Under the pieces are notes generated by a model, which was not told where the DNA came from, ran no database searches, and worked only from the letters and a program-made list of their open reading frames with translations. 64,000 nucleotides of DNA from Dyadobacter sp. CY312 (lineage in GTDB: Bacteria; Bacteroidota; Bacteroidia; Cytophagales; Spirosomataceae). The DNA is taken from positions 248,001-312,000 of the forward strand of contig NZ_JAJUXG010000009.1 in NCBI RefSeq assembly GCF_021390535.1. Direction: 5' to 3'. The position numbers and the translations under genes were made by a program. Shown piece after piece: positions 36,757 to 46,895 of this stretch. Each line of letters begins with the position of its first letter. Positions within the stretch are counted from its first letter, which is position 1.

Positions 36757-37503
36757 ATGATTATAGTTTTGTTTTTCATTGCGCATTGGTATCTCTCCTT
36801 ATTAATGCAAACCTTCTTTCTTCATCGTTACGCAGCCCATAAAATGTTTACGATGAGCCCTGCCTGGGAAAAAACGTTTTACATCTTTACCTGGCTCTTT
36901 CAGGGTTCTTCCTTTCTCAGTCCTTACGCCTATGGCGTGATGCACAGGCTTCACCACGCCTACGTCGACACGGAAAACGATCCACACTCGCCCAGCTTTT
37001 CAAGTAGCCTGATGGACATGATGTGGAAGACAAAAAACTATTACAACAACATCGTAAAACGAACTGATTCGATTGATCCTAAATTCAAAAAAGGCGTTCC
37101 ACATTGGGAATTTATGGAGAAAATTGGGGATTCCTGGATTTCAAGGATCGGTTGGGGAATATTATACATTTTGATTTACGTACAATTTGCAACTTCCTGG
37201 TGGATGTTTCTGCTCATTCCAATCCACTTTCTGATGGGTCCTGTACATGGGGCGATAATCAACTGGTTCGCTCACAAATATGGTTACGTAAATTTTAAAG
37301 TTGACGACACCGCCAAAAACCTTTTGCCATTCGATTTTCTGATGATGGGCGAATCGTACCATAACAATCATCATAAATATGGAGGTCGCGCAAATTTTGG
37401 ATTCAAATGGCACGAGTTCGATCCCACATATCCGTTTATACTGATGCTTAACAAACTCGGGATCATCAAACTCAAACCTAATAATGATCTTAATTATATG
37501 TAA
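36757..37503 (+). CDS. membrane fatty-acid (acyl-CoA) desaturase
   Basis: This 248-residue di-iron membrane enzyme has the three histidine boxes of the family: His23–His28 (HRYAAH), HRLHH at 63–67 and HNNHH at 202–206, with hydrophobic helices between them. It introduces a double bond into acyl chains and would tune membrane fluidity. I use the ATG at 36757 because desaturases of this type start MII-L-FF-HWYLSL. An upstream ATG at 36619 would add 46 non-typical residues. It is a single gene followed by a terminator. Confidence 0.88.
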   Translation: MIIVLFFIAHWYLSLLMQTFFLHRYAAHKMFTMSPAWEKTFYIFTWLFQGSSFLSPYAYGVMHRLHHAYVDTENDPHSPSFSSSLMDMMWKTKNYYNNIVKRTDSIDPKFKKGVPHWEFMEKIGDSWISRIGWGILYILIYVQFATSWWMFLLIPIHFLMGPVHGAIINWFAHKYGYVNFKVDDTAKNLLPFDFLMMGESYHNNHHKYGGRANFGFKWHEFDPTYPFILMLNKLGIIKLKPNNDLNYM

Positions 37504-37535
37504 ATAGCAAAACATACGATATTTTTGTCACCAGC

Positions 37536-37562
37536 AGGCCGGTTATCTCAATCGGCCTTTTT
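37536..37562 (+). terminator. terminator after the desaturase gene
   Basis: AGGCCG (37536–37541) pairs with CGGCCT (37553–37558), and TTTTT follows to 37562. It lies 33 nt after the desaturase stop and 40 nt before the next start. Confidence 0.75.
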
Positions 37563-37601
37563 GAATTGCCAGAAGCCTTTCTGTAACAAACAGATCATAT
37601 C

Positions 37602-38639
37602 GTGTTAAAAAAAATATTGCTTGCCATTCTCCTTGTACTTATTGTTCTTGGAATCATATACCGCGATCTCCTCAGTTATGGATGGATGCAGGCGAAGGGA
37701 CAAATTGGGATCTTGATGGATGTACGGGATGTATCAGAGGTGTTAGCGGATCCTGCCTTCCCCGATTCTCTAAAAGCGCGAATACGCCTTATCGAAGAAA
37801 TCAAACAATTTGGTGTCGATTCCCTTGGACTTGAACCATCTAAAAATTACACTACCTTTTACGATCAGCACGGCAAACCCTTGATCTGGATCATTACCGC
37901 TTCCGACCGCTATCGGATTAAAGCGTACAAATGGCATTTCCCCATTTTAGGCAGTTTTCCTTACAAGGGATACTTCGACTCAACAAGAGCAGTAAAAGAA
38001 GAAAAAGTCCTGATTCATGATGGTTATGATACGGATATTGGGGAAGTTTCGGCCTGGTCCACCCTGGGTTACCTTAAAGATCCCATTCTGTCGAGTATGT
38101 TAAAGAGAAGAGAAGGAAGCCTGGCCAATTTAATCTTACATGAACTTACACATGGTACACTTTTTGTAAAAAGCGATCTTGAGTTAAATGAGAATCTGGC
38201 AAGTTTTGTTGGTGATTTAGGCGCAATTCGTTTTCTTAAACAAAAATACGGAGCAAATTCAAAGCAACTTGCTGACTACGAATTTTCAAAAAAGTACAAT
38301 GACGCCTATGCCCAACATATTTTGGGTGGAATTAAGAAGCTGGATAGCCTTTATCTGACTTTTGGAAGCGATCAGAACGCGGACCCGCGTAAAGACGCTC
38401 TGAAAAAGGAAATGATAAGCAAAATTCTTAGTGAGGCAGATACACTTCTTGGAGGTAAAATAACGTTGAGACCCAAGCGTGCAGACGAAGAGCAGAAATT
38501 GCCCGGGAACGCTTTTTTTATCAGCTATCAGACTTACAAGTCTAAGCAGAACAGTTTTAAGCAGGAATATGAAACAAAATTTGGCAGTGATTTCAAAAGA
38601 TATCTAGGCTATTTAAAAGACAAATATCCTTCTCTTTAA
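37602..38639 (+). CDS. predicted zinc aminopeptidase (Aminopep/DUF2265 family)
   Basis: This 345-residue protein has an N-terminal hydrophobic helix (LLAILLVLIVLGIIY) and a zinc motif HELTH at 180–184 with a third ligand Glu197 in NENLASFVGD. AWSTLGYLKDPILSSML, just before the motif, is typical of the family. It is probably a periplasmic membrane-anchored peptidase; the substrate is unknown. The start is a GTG at 37602. A DUF3108 gene follows by 14 nt, so the two are likely co-transcribed. Confidence 0.82.
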   Translation: MLKKILLAILLVLIVLGIIYRDLLSYGWMQAKGQIGILMDVRDVSEVLADPAFPDSLKARIRLIEEIKQFGVDSLGLEPSKNYTTFYDQHGKPLIWIITASDRYRIKAYKWHFPILGSFPYKGYFDSTRAVKEEKVLIHDGYDTDIGEVSAWSTLGYLKDPILSSMLKRREGSLANLILHELTHGTLFVKSDLELNENLASFVGDLGAIRFLKQKYGANSKQLADYEFSKKYNDAYAQHILGGIKKLDSLYLTFGSDQNADPRKDALKKEMISKILSEADTLLGGKITLRPKRADEEQKLPGNAFFISYQTYKSKQNSFKQEYETKFGSDFKRYLGYLKDKYPSL

Positions 38640-38653
38640 TTTAAATTTCAGGC

Positions 38654-39448
38654 ATGAAACGCATATACATTACACTTCTTATCCTCATATCAGCTTCGGC
38701 ATTCATTGGTTTCAAACAATTTGAACAGAATAGGGTAATTCCTAACAAAAGTTTTGGGCTTGGCGAAAAAGTAGAATATCGCGTACACTATGGCTTTATT
38801 AACGCCGCCGAGGCTAGAGTAGAAATTGCAAAAAACATTACCGTTGTAAACAACAAACCTTGTTATAAGATTAATGTGACTGGACGAACAGTCGGACCGT
38901 TTGATCTGATATCCAAAGTGCGCGACACCTGGCGGTCGTATGTGGACACCGCAGCCATTCTGCCGCACATGTTCCAGCGGAGCATTCAGGAAAACAAATA
39001 CCGCAAAGAGGAAACTGTTGTGTTTAATCACGGCAAGGATGTTGCGGTTACAACGGTTAAAGACGAGTCAAAAACACACAACGTTCCCAACAACATTCAT
39101 GATATCGTGAGTGGTTATTTCTTTCTCCGAACCATCAATTTTGACAAAGTTGCCGAAGGTGAGGTGATAGAGGTGCCAACTTTCTTTGATGGAGAAGTTT
39201 ATAAGCTAAGGGTTCGTTATGTTGGCAAGGATGTTATTAAAACCAAATTCGGAAAAACACGTGTCCTGCGACTGAATCCACTGATACCCGATAACAAACT
39301 TTTTAAAGGAGAAGGTGCCATGCGTTTATGGATTTCCGACGACGTCAATAAAATTCCATTGAAAGTACAAGTTGAGCTGATGATCGGATCTCTTGAAATG
39401 GATCTTAAATCCTACAAAGGGCTGCGTACAGACCTCGTCTGGCTTTGA
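38654..39448 (+). CDS. DUF3108 domain exported protein
   Basis: This 264-residue protein has a signal peptide (KRIYITLLILISASAFIGF) and then the DUF3108 domain with LGEKVEYRVHYGFINAAEAR, VRDTWRSYVDTAAILPHMFQ, VPTFFDGEVYKLRVRYVGKD and LWISDDVNKIPLKVQVEL. The family is periplasmic or outer-membrane associated and has a lipocalin-like beta barrel; its function is not known. It follows the aminopeptidase gene and overlaps the tail of the convergent gene by 44 nt. Confidence 0.85.
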   Translation: MKRIYITLLILISASAFIGFKQFEQNRVIPNKSFGLGEKVEYRVHYGFINAAEARVEIAKNITVVNNKPCYKINVTGRTVGPFDLISKVRDTWRSYVDTAAILPHMFQRSIQENKYRKEETVVFNHGKDVAVTTVKDESKTHNVPNNIHDIVSGYFFLRTINFDKVAEGEVIEVPTFFDGEVYKLRVRYVGKDVIKTKFGKTRVLRLNPLIPDNKLFKGEGAMRLWISDDVNKIPLKVQVELMIGSLEMDLKSYKGLRTDLVWL

Positions 39449-40412
39449 TCGCCGACCTGCGAAAATGTTGTAATTGTTTCAGAGGAAAATGGAGATTTGT
39501 CTTTGTGATGGTTATAAAAGGAATCTCTCTTCCCCCAAAAGACTTGTAAAATGATTGTATGGATTCCATTTGAGGACTTTCAAAGTCGAAGATCAGATCA
39601 CACTCACTATTTTGACAGAAATAATGATCCAGTAAAAATGTTCTTGCATTTCCTCTTCGCCCCTGGGAATCAGCTGCGTTAAAAATGTATACAGCATAAT
39701 TTCCCTTTCTTAAAATGACAATTCCTGCGTGAACGTCATCTTCTCTTTGTGCGTGCAATAGTTCGGCACAGCTGCAAGCCTGACTTTTCCTAATCAAAGC
39801 CTGAAGAATCTCATAAGATTTTCTGCTGACCCCACCATCAATTCGCCTTGCATGATTTTCAGCAAATAATTGAATAAGCTGCTCCGGGCGGTCGGCTTTG
39901 CAAATAGTCCATTTCCAGTTTCTACTTGCATTGAGGTTGGACATTCGATCCTTTGAATAACCAGCCTGAACATCTCCTTCGGAACGATTCAATTTTAACC
40001 AAAACGTTGTATTTACAACATACTTCAAATTTGTGAGCGCATTCAGAGCGGGTTGGAGCGTCGTGTAATTGTCAGGATGAAAACTGTAAGAAGAGATGTA
40101 TTGATAGCTCGAATAACAAGCTAACAGAAACGCAGAAGTCTCTTTCTCACTTAATTTATCAATAGAAAAAATGCCAAGATATTGACAAAAAAGAGGTTGA
40201 TAAAGAATGGGGAATCCAAGTTTGTATTTGACCGGCAACGGCATCACAATCTGGAAATGAGATGCAGAAGGCCAAACCAAAGCATGCCAGTCTTCGCAAA
40301 CAACGTCCAGATACCAGCTGTATCCGTATATGATATTTTGAAGCGATCCTGCAATGAAGCTATCCCAGAATTCGGTTTCTATTTGCTGGTGGGTTAAAAG
40401 TATCGGACTCAA
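39405..40412 (-). CDS. FemAB/GNAT-like acyltransferase of unknown substrate
   Basis: This 335-residue protein has an N-terminal region with IYGYSWYLDVVCEDWHALVW and a C-terminal GNAT-like half (DDVHAGIVILRKGNYAVYIF, FDFESPQMESIQSFYKSFGG). The double GNAT-like layout recalls FemAB peptidyltransferases and related N-acyltransferases, but identity is low. The frame begins at a TTG at 40412, and no ATG lies near. Its last 44 nt overlap the convergent DUF3108 gene. Confidence 0.65.
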   Translation of the reverse strand: MSPILLTHQQIETEFWDSFIAGSLQNIIYGYSWYLDVVCEDWHALVWPSASHFQIVMPLPVKYKLGFPILYQPLFCQYLGIFSIDKLSEKETSAFLLACYSSYQYISSYSFHPDNYTTLQPALNALTNLKYVVNTTFWLKLNRSEGDVQAGYSKDRMSNLNASRNWKWTICKADRPEQLIQLFAENHARRIDGGVSRKSYEILQALIRKSQACSCAELLHAQREDDVHAGIVILRKGNYAVYIFNAADSQGRRGNARTFLLDHYFCQNSECDLIFDFESPQMESIQSFYKSFGGREIPFITITKTNLHFPLKQLQHFRRSAIKARRGLYAALCRI

Positions 40413-40466
40413 CGGAAGTGGGATTTAAATTCAAAATCCTTTTAACAACCATTGAAACGGAGAAGT

Positions 40467-41891
40467 CTATTTAAAGTAACTGCGTAGCTTTTGTAAAGTT
40501 TCCTCCACATCCGGAGTCTCGTCCATGAGCAGGTTCACACTTTGAATGGAGTGAATTACTGTACTGTGGTCCCTTCCTCCAAAATGATAACCGATAGATT
40601 TCAAAGGCAGCTCTGTGTACTCTTTTGCCAGAAACATCGCCAGCTGTCTTGGATAAACCACTTCCTTTTTACGGCTTTTGCTTTTGAGGTCGGCAACCGT
40701 AACCTGGAAATAATCTGCAATTACTTCCTGAATGGTATCAATGGTAACTTCCTTATCCTCATTCATTACGATGTTACGCAATGTATTCTTGGCAAGTTCC
40801 ACATCAATTTCGCGACGTGTAAGCGACGCCTGTGCCATAAGAGACACGATTACGCCTTCAAGCTCACGCACGTTGGAATTAACGCTATGCGCCACATATT
40901 CGATCACATCATAATCAATAGAAATACCTTCCGACTGTATTTTCTTCTGGATAATGGCAATACGTGTTTCGAAATCTGGTGTTTGCAAATCTGCCGTCAA
41001 TCCCCATTTAAAACGAGAAAGTAACCTGTCCTGCAAACCCTGAAGCTCGCGCGGAGGGCGGTCACTTGTCATGATGATCTGCTTGCCAAGCTGGTGCAGA
41101 TGGTTGAATATATGAAAGAAAGTATCCTGCGTCTTTTCCTTTCCAGACAAAAACTGAACGTCATCAATAGCCAGAACATCAACCTTCATGTAGAAGTCAG
41201 TAAAATCCTGTAACGTATTGTTTTTGATAGAATTAATAAACTGATTTGTGAATTTTTCAGACGAAACGTATAGCACCAGTTTGTTGTCAAAGTGGTTCAT
41301 AATGTAGTTTCCTATTGCCTGAACAAGGTGTGTTTTGCCCAGCCCCACTCCACCGTACATCATCAAAGGGTTAAACGAAGTTAACCCAGGACGTTGCGCA
41401 ACAGCAAAACCTGCTGAACGTGCAAGACGATTACAATCCCCTTCAATAAAATTGTCGAATGAATAATTGGGATTCAGATAAGTATCCAGATTCATCGAAT
41501 CGTGATCTTTAAGCTGGATGTGTGCCCCAACTCTCGGGTCATTGGCAAAATTATCGGGTTTCGACGAATTAGGTGTTTTCTGAGTCGAGACATTCATCGT
41601 AAGCGGTTGATGCTTGTCGTTGCCCTTATCTACGATGATAGAGTATTCAAGAAGACCGTCACGACCTATGGCATAGTCCAGCGCCTTTCTGAGCAGATTA
41701 ACGTAGTTGTCTTCCAGCCATTCGTAGAAAAACTGGCTGGGAACCTGTATCGTAAGTACTTTACCATACAGTTTCAACGGACGAATGGGTTCAAACCATG
41801 TCTTAAAGCTTTCTTCCGGTATATGTTGCTGAACGACTCTCAGGCAGGCATTCCAAACCTGGTCTACTTCTTTATATCCGCTTCTTTCCAA
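40467..41891 (-). CDS. dnaA: chromosomal replication initiator DnaA
   Basis: This 474-residue protein has the four-domain DnaA order. Domain I (WNACLRVVQQHIPEESFKTW) is followed by a variable linker (about 85–140) and the AAA+ domain, with Walker A GGVGLGKTH at 180–188 and VLAIDDVQFLSGKEKTQDTF. Domain IV has KSIGYHFGGRDHSTVIHSI. It starts at a TTG (41891), since an in-frame stop lies just upstream. No cluster of DnaA boxes is visible on either side, so oriC is probably elsewhere. Confidence 0.96.
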   Translation of the reverse strand: MERSGYKEVDQVWNACLRVVQQHIPEESFKTWFEPIRPLKLYGKVLTIQVPSQFFYEWLEDNYVNLLRKALDYAIGRDGLLEYSIIVDKGNDKHQPLTMNVSTQKTPNSSKPDNFANDPRVGAHIQLKDHDSMNLDTYLNPNYSFDNFIEGDCNRLARSAGFAVAQRPGLTSFNPLMMYGGVGLGKTHLVQAIGNYIMNHFDNKLVLYVSSEKFTNQFINSIKNNTLQDFTDFYMKVDVLAIDDVQFLSGKEKTQDTFFHIFNHLHQLGKQIIMTSDRPPRELQGLQDRLLSRFKWGLTADLQTPDFETRIAIIQKKIQSEGISIDYDVIEYVAHSVNSNVRELEGVIVSLMAQASLTRREIDVELAKNTLRNIVMNEDKEVTIDTIQEVIADYFQVTVADLKSKSRKKEVVYPRQLAMFLAKEYTELPLKSIGYHFGGRDHSTVIHSIQSVNLLMDETPDVEETLQKLRSYFK

Positions 41892-41935
41892 TGCTAATTA
41901 ACCCTAATCTGTCTTCTTTAAAAATCAAAAGGACG

Positions 41936-41943
41936 CAAAGATA
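41936..41943 (-). promoter_or_regulatory. −7 box of the dnaA promoter
   Basis: TATCTTTG on the minus strand is an exact −7 element, 44 nt upstream of the dnaA start. A TTTG is found 25 nt further upstream, slightly too far for the usual spacing. Confidence 0.45.
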
Positions 41944-42100
41944 TAAAAATAACCTGATCTGTACCGATCAAACCTGTGCTCAATTTAGCATTCTCAGCAA
42001 GCAATTTCAAGCCACTAAGTAAATCAGTCCTAAATGCATGCATTATTCAACGGCATTCAAAAGTGAATTCTTGAATAAAAGATATGTTACTTCAAATTTG

Positions 42101-42108
42101 TAGCTTTG
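42101..42108 (+). promoter_or_regulatory. −7 box upstream of the methylmalonyl-CoA mutase genes
   Basis: TAGCTTTG is an exact Bacteroidota −7 element, 49 nt upstream of the ATG at 42158. No TTG lies at the usual distance. Confidence 0.4.
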
Positions 42109-42157
42109 CCAGGAGCAGTCCAATAGTACGGAAGTCCTAAACCTATCGCACCTGAAC

Positions 42158-43531
42158 ATGGCAATTAATTTGTTCTCAGAGTTTGGTCCCACCAATAAAT
42201 CTGCCTGGCAACAACAGGTAGAGCAGGAGATAAAACGCCCTGTGGCAGAGCTTAATAGAACCACCAACACCTCACCAAATGAGCTTGATCCATACTATTC
42301 TCATGAAGAGTTTAATCCTGAAAATTTCTTTGAACTAAATTCCTGTCAGAAGAAAGATCCCGGCTGGCTCAATATGCCGGAAGTAGTTGTTAATGATCCG
42401 ATGCTTGCAAATGACGAAATACAAAAATCGCTCTCAGGAGGCGCTCAGGCGATGTTGCTACACTTGCAAAATAATCTCACAATTAATGATGTTTCCCGGT
42501 TATTGCACAAGGTTCGCCTCACTGATGTCCCTGTGTTCTTCAAAACCCCTCAAAATCCGTCACACTTATTTGAGCTAATTTCCAAGGGATCGGGATACGC
42601 AATGAAGGGAGGCATAGCCGATGATCCGGTTGCCAATTGGATGAACAAAGGAACGTCATTTGATCACTCCCTGAAAGAAAAGCTCAGCGTGTGCAAAGCA
42701 ACTGAAACCATGGCCGATTTTTATCCGCTTATGGTTGAGAGCCATGTTTTTCACAATGCTGGTGCAACACAGCAACAGGAGCTGGCTTTCCTGGTGGCAA
42801 GTTTTGTTTCATATCTTGATAAATTAACCGATAACGGAATTTCCCCCAGCCTTGCACTAAAAAGTGTATTTTTCTCAGTTTCAGTCGGAACAGATTATAT
42901 GACCGAAATTTCGAAAATGAGAGCATTGAGACTGCTTCATAAGAGAATAACCGATGCGTATGGCGTAAATGCTGCAAAGCCTTTCATCCACGCTTCCAGT
43001 TCGTCTTTCTATTATGCCGACACTTTACCGCACACCAATATGTTGCGGGCGACGTCATCTGCCATGAGCGCTGTAATTGGTGGATGCGATGCTTTGACGG
43101 TAACGCCTTACGACAATCTTCTAAGGGAACGCACTGATTTTTCCGCAAGAATAGCAAGAAATGTATCTTCGATTATTGCGCATGAAAGCTACATCAACCA
43201 GGTTTCTGATCCAGCAGCCGGCTCTTATTTCATCGAGAAAAAGTCTAACGAACTTGCAGAGTCGGCCTGGCAGTTGTTTCTTGACGTTGAGCGCAGAGGA
43301 GGAATCATTGCAAGCTTTGAAAATGGTTTTATTCAGGATGAAATTGATAAATCATGGCACCAGAAACTGGAAGCGATGCGCAATGGAAGTGTGATGGTAG
43401 GTGTCAACAAATATTCGAATGAGTCACCTGAGATTATCGCGCTGACAAAGAGTGAAGATCATAACGAAACAGGAATACGTGTATTGCCAAACCGAAACCT
43501 CGCCAAAACCTGGCACCTACTTCATCAATAA
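42158..43531 (+). CDS. mutA: methylmalonyl-CoA mutase small subunit
   Basis: This 457-residue protein is the non-catalytic chain of the heterodimeric mutase. It keeps the TIM-barrel signature (TDYMTEISKMRALRLLHKRI, MSAVIGGCDALTVTPYDN). It ends at LPNRNLAKTWHLLHQ, about 150–180 residues shorter than the classic 600-plus-residue MutA, so the vestigial cobalamin-domain-like C-terminus is missing. The stop is 3 nt before the large-subunit gene. The enzyme interconverts succinyl-CoA and (R)-methylmalonyl-CoA. Confidence 0.9.
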   Translation: MAINLFSEFGPTNKSAWQQQVEQEIKRPVAELNRTTNTSPNELDPYYSHEEFNPENFFELNSCQKKDPGWLNMPEVVVNDPMLANDEIQKSLSGGAQAMLLHLQNNLTINDVSRLLHKVRLTDVPVFFKTPQNPSHLFELISKGSGYAMKGGIADDPVANWMNKGTSFDHSLKEKLSVCKATETMADFYPLMVESHVFHNAGATQQQELAFLVASFVSYLDKLTDNGISPSLALKSVFFSVSVGTDYMTEISKMRALRLLHKRITDAYGVNAAKPFIHASSSSFYYADTLPHTNMLRATSSAMSAVIGGCDALTVTPYDNLLRERTDFSARIARNVSSIIAHESYINQVSDPAAGSYFIEKKSNELAESAWQLFLDVERRGGIIASFENGFIQDEIDKSWHQKLEAMRNGSVMVGVNKYSNESPEIIALTKSEDHNETGIRVLPNRNLAKTWHLLHQ

Positions 43532-43534
43532 GTT

Positions 43535-45676
43535 ATGAAACCGGATTTCACCAAAATTGAAAATAACCTTAAAAGAAAAGAGGATCGAGATGCCAACCCG
43601 GTATCTAAACCATTTTTTACTTCTGAAGGTATAAAACTTAAACCGAAGTATACTGCCAGGGAAAATGAAAATTTTGAACACCTATCCTTTGGTGCTGGAA
43701 TTCCTCCGTTCTTACGCGGTCCCTACGCGAGTATGTACCTGCAACGTCCTTGGACGATCAGGCAATATGCCGGTTTCTCCACAGCGGAGGACTCCAATGC
43801 GTTTTACCGCAGGAATCTGGCTGCCGGTCAAAAAGGGCTTTCGGTAGCATTCGACCTTGCCACACACCGTGGCTATGATTCCGACCACCCGCGGGTTGAA
43901 GGCGACGTTGGAAAGGCGGGCGTGGCCATTGATTCTGTCGAGGATGTGAAGCTGCTTTTCGACCAGATCCCTCTTGATAAAATGTCTGTATCCATGACGA
44001 TGAACGGAGCAGTGATCCCGATCATGGCTTTCTACATTGTTGCGGCAGAAGAACAAGGTGTCTCGCCTGAAATGTTATCCGGAACCATTCAGAATGATAT
44101 TTTGAAGGAATTTATGGTACGAAACACCTACATCTATCCGCCAGGCCCTTCCATGCGGATTGTCGGAGATATATTTGCGTACACCACCCGCAAGATGCCA
44201 CAATTCAATTCGATTAGCATTAGTGGGTATCACATGCACGAAGCCGGCGCACCCGCTCACATCGAACTAGCCTACACGCTAGCAGACGGACTGGAATATA
44301 TCAGAACTGGCATTGATGCCGGTATGGACATTGATGATTTTGCCCCAAGACTGTCGTTTTTTTGGGGCATTGGTATGAATCATTTTATGGAGATTGCCAA
44401 ACTCCGCGCCGGAAGGTTATTGTGGGCTAAAATTGTAAAGGCATTTAACCCAAATAACGAAAAATCTTTGATGCTGCGAGCGCACTGCCAAACGAGCGGG
44501 TACAGCCTCACGGAACAGGATCCGTACAACAATGTAACCCGGACTTGCATAGAAGCGATGGCTGCTGTAATGGGGCACACGCAGTCGCTGCATACAAATT
44601 CGCTTGATGAAGCAATAGCACTTCCAACAGATTTTTCAGCGCAGATTGCCCGGAACACGCAGCTCTATCTGCAACATGAAACCAGTATTTGCGATTCCGT
44701 AGATCCCTGGGGAGGTTCTTACTACGTAGAATATTTAACGCATGAGCTTTGCCAGAAGGCCTGGTCACTTATAGAAGAGGTAGAGACACTGGGCGGTATG
44801 ACAAAAGCAATTGAGACAGGCTTACCTAAGATGAGGATTGAAGAGGCCGCAGCCAGAAAACAAGCCCGGATCGATTCCGGACGTGACATTGTGGTAGGCG
44901 TGAATAAATTCAAAACAGAGGATGATGAAATGCTTGATATCCTGCAAGTCGATAATGACGCTGTACGGCAAGCACAGATCAGAAGGCTGAACGAAACAAA
45001 AGCCAATCGCAACACAGAAGCTGTTTTACTGGCCCTGGAAAAAATAACCGCCGCCTGTGCAGAAGGTGGCGGCAAAAATATGGATCAAAATTTGCTTGCG
45101 CTAGCTGTGGATGCGGCGCGGGAAAGAGCTACGTTAGGTGAAATCTCAGATGCTATGGAAAAACAATTCGGGCGATACAAGTCTACAATTCGATCCGTTT
45201 CAGGAATATACCAGTCTGAATCCTCAGACGATGAAAATTTCCGTAATGCTTTGAAATTATCGGACGAATTTGCCGCCATGGAAGGACGCAGGCCAAGGAT
45301 TTTGGTCGCAAAAATGGGACAGGATGGCCATGATCGTGGCGCAAAGGTAATTGCGACGAGTTTTGCCGATCTTGGATTTGACGTGGACATTGGTCCGCTT
45401 TTCCAGACGCCCCAGGAAGTGGCGAAGCAAGCCGCAGAAAACGATGTACATGTTGTGGGTGCTTCCAGCCTCGCTGCCGGACACAAAACGCTCATACCGC
45501 AGCTCATAGCTGAACTGGAACGGATCGGAAGAGGAGATATTATGGTTATTGCGGGCGGTGTAATACCTGCCCAGGATTACCAGTTTTTATACGATGCGGG
45601 TGTAAAAGGTGTATTCGGTCCCGGGACCATCATATCCGTTGCGGCTCAAAAAATCCTGGTTGAATTGATGAAATGA
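43535..45676 (+). CDS. scpA: methylmalonyl-CoA mutase large (catalytic) subunit
   Basis: This 713-residue protein has the substrate-binding barrel at the N-terminus ([34 protein letters not shown]). The C-terminal cobalamin-binding domain has the DxHxxG motif at Asp597, His599 and Gly602 ([11 protein letters not shown]). It is full length and follows the small-subunit gene by 3 nt. Methylmalonyl-CoA epimerase and the MeaB chaperone are not in the window. The gene is convergent with the pigment ketosynthase, 20 nt apart, which marks the right edge of the housekeeping interval. Confidence 0.95.
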   Translation: MKPDFTKIENNLKRKEDRDANPVSKPFFTSEGIKLKPKYTARENENFEHLSFGAGIPPFLRGPYASMYLQRPWTIRQYAGFSTAEDSNAFYRRNLAAGQKGLSVAFDLATHRGYDSDHPRVEGDVGKAGVAIDSVEDVKLLFDQIPLDKMSVSMTMNGAVIPIMAFYIVAAEEQGVSPEMLSGTIQNDILKEFMVRNTYIYPPGPSMRIVGDIFAYTTRKMPQFNSISISGYHMHEAGAPAHIELAYTLADGLEYIRTGIDAGMDIDDFAPRLSFFWGIGMNHFMEIAKLRAGRLLWAKIVKAFNPNNEKSLMLRAHCQTSGYSLTEQDPYNNVTRTCIEAMAAVMGHTQSLHTNSLDEAIALPTDFSAQIARNTQLYLQHETSICDSVDPWGGSYYVEYLTHELCQKAWSLIEEVETLGGMTKAIETGLPKMRIEEAAARKQARIDSGRDIVVGVNKFKTEDDEMLDILQVDNDAVRQAQIRRLNETKANRNTEAVLLALEKITAACAEGGGKNMDQNLLALAVDAARERATLGEISDAMEKQFGRYKSTIRSVSGIYQSESSDDENFRNALKLSDEFAAMEGRRPRILVAKMGQDGHDRGAKVIATSFADLGFDVDIGPLFQTPQEVAKQAAENDVHVVGASSLAAGHKTLIPQLIAELERIGRGDIMVIAGGVIPAQDYQFLYDAGVKGVFGPGTIISVAAQKILVELMK

Positions 45677-45696
45677 GAAAACTTTTAGCCATGTGC

Positions 45697-46893
45697 TCAA
45701 AGATATTTTCCAAGCACCAAAGACGTACAGTTTCCACCAAAACCAAAAGAATTAGATAGAACGTAATCCAACTTTACGTTTTCACGCAAAGAACTTGATG
45801 GTGGAAAGTTGGCGTCCAGAGGAATTTCCACGTTCAGTCCGGCACATATTTCTCCGTGATTTAAAAACAAAATACTGAATATTGCCTCTACTGCACCAGC
45901 TGCACCAAGGGTGTGTCCTGTGTAAGCTTTGGTTGAATTGTAAGGAGGAAGTTTTGTACCAAAAATATTCTTAATGCCTTCCAGTTCTACCTGATCATTG
46001 TTTGGGGTTCCCGTTCCATGGGCGTTGATATAACCGATCTGTTCGGGACCAATGCCGGCAGAAGTCAATGCCTGACGCATCGACGCGATGGCTCCCACCG
46101 CATCATCCGACATTGCCGATGGATGATGCGCGTCGTTGGCATTTCCATATCCTGCAACGCAGGCATAAATCTTTTTACCAAACGTGATCTCCTCCGCTTC
46201 CAGAACCAGATATGCCGCGGCCTCGCCCAAATTGAGTCCGTCCCGATTTTCATCGAAAGGTTTGGATGGAGATTCTGAAAGTATTTTGAGCGCGTTGAAA
46301 CCATTCACGGTGTATTTGGCAAGACAGTCAACACCTCCAACAATAACACGTTTGGCACGTCCGGCCTGAATAAGCCTTGCTCCGAGCATAATTGAATTGG
46401 CAGAAGAGGAACAGGCCGTATTGATGGTATCGGTAAAACCCCGGATCCCAAATCGTTCAATAAGTTGGATTGTGTGCGCTGCACAGCCGTAAGCATCCAG
46501 ATATTCCGATCCCTCCGACTGCATATTAGCATCCTCATATAGCTGATCCGTGAGGCACATTCCTCCTACCGTACTGGCAGAGATCAGACAAGTATCAAAA
46601 GATGAAAGATCTTCGGCGGTAAGTCCGGCAGCTTGTATGGCTTCCTCAAAGGCCTTAATCGAAAGCAGGCTGGTTCTCGTATAACCCTTCTCACCCAGCA
46701 AATTCAATGATTTTTTTAACTCTTCGTTGCTGAGTTTAACTTCACCGAATGGTAAACTGGCAGTGTAGACCGATTCGAAATGGATAGCCTTATCGATGCC
46801 ACTTTTCCCCTGATGTAAACTCAAATAATTTTCATCCAGGTTGTTACCGATGGCACTGATAATCCCCATTCCCGTCACCACTACCCTGCCCAT
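45697..46893 (-). CDS. active beta-ketoacyl-ACP synthase of the pigment cluster
   Basis: This 398-residue FabF-type condensing enzyme has an intact triad: Cys161 in NTACSSSANS, His292 in AHGTGTPNND and His327 in KAYTGHTLGAAG. It starts MGRVVVTGMGIISAIGNNLD and ends FGFGGNCTSLVLGKYL. It follows the ACP gene by 2 nt as the last gene of the minus-strand right block. It is the natural candidate to elongate the aryl polyene, perhaps paired with the triad-less KS at 9,427–10,482. Contribution to the dialkylresorcinol chains is an alternative. Confidence 0.92.
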   Translation of the reverse strand: MGRVVVTGMGIISAIGNNLDENYLSLHQGKSGIDKAIHFESVYTASLPFGEVKLSNEELKKSLNLLGEKGYTRTSLLSIKAFEEAIQAAGLTAEDLSSFDTCLISASTVGGMCLTDQLYEDANMQSEGSEYLDAYGCAAHTIQLIERFGIRGFTDTINTACSSSANSIMLGARLIQAGRAKRVIVGGVDCLAKYTVNGFNALKILSESPSKPFDENRDGLNLGEAAAYLVLEAEEITFGKKIYACVAGYGNANDAHHPSAMSDDAVGAIASMRQALTSAGIGPEQIGYINAHGTGTPNNDQVELEGIKNIFGTKLPPYNSTKAYTGHTLGAAGAVEAIFSILFLNHGEICAGLNVEIPLDANFPPSSSLRENVKLDYVLSNSFGFGGNCTSLVLGKYL

Positions 46894-46895
46894 AC

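Noticed and set aside
41892..42157. Replication origin next to dnaA
   Set aside because: No repeated DnaA boxes or AT-rich unwinding element stand out between dnaA and the mutase genes or beyond dnaA's end.
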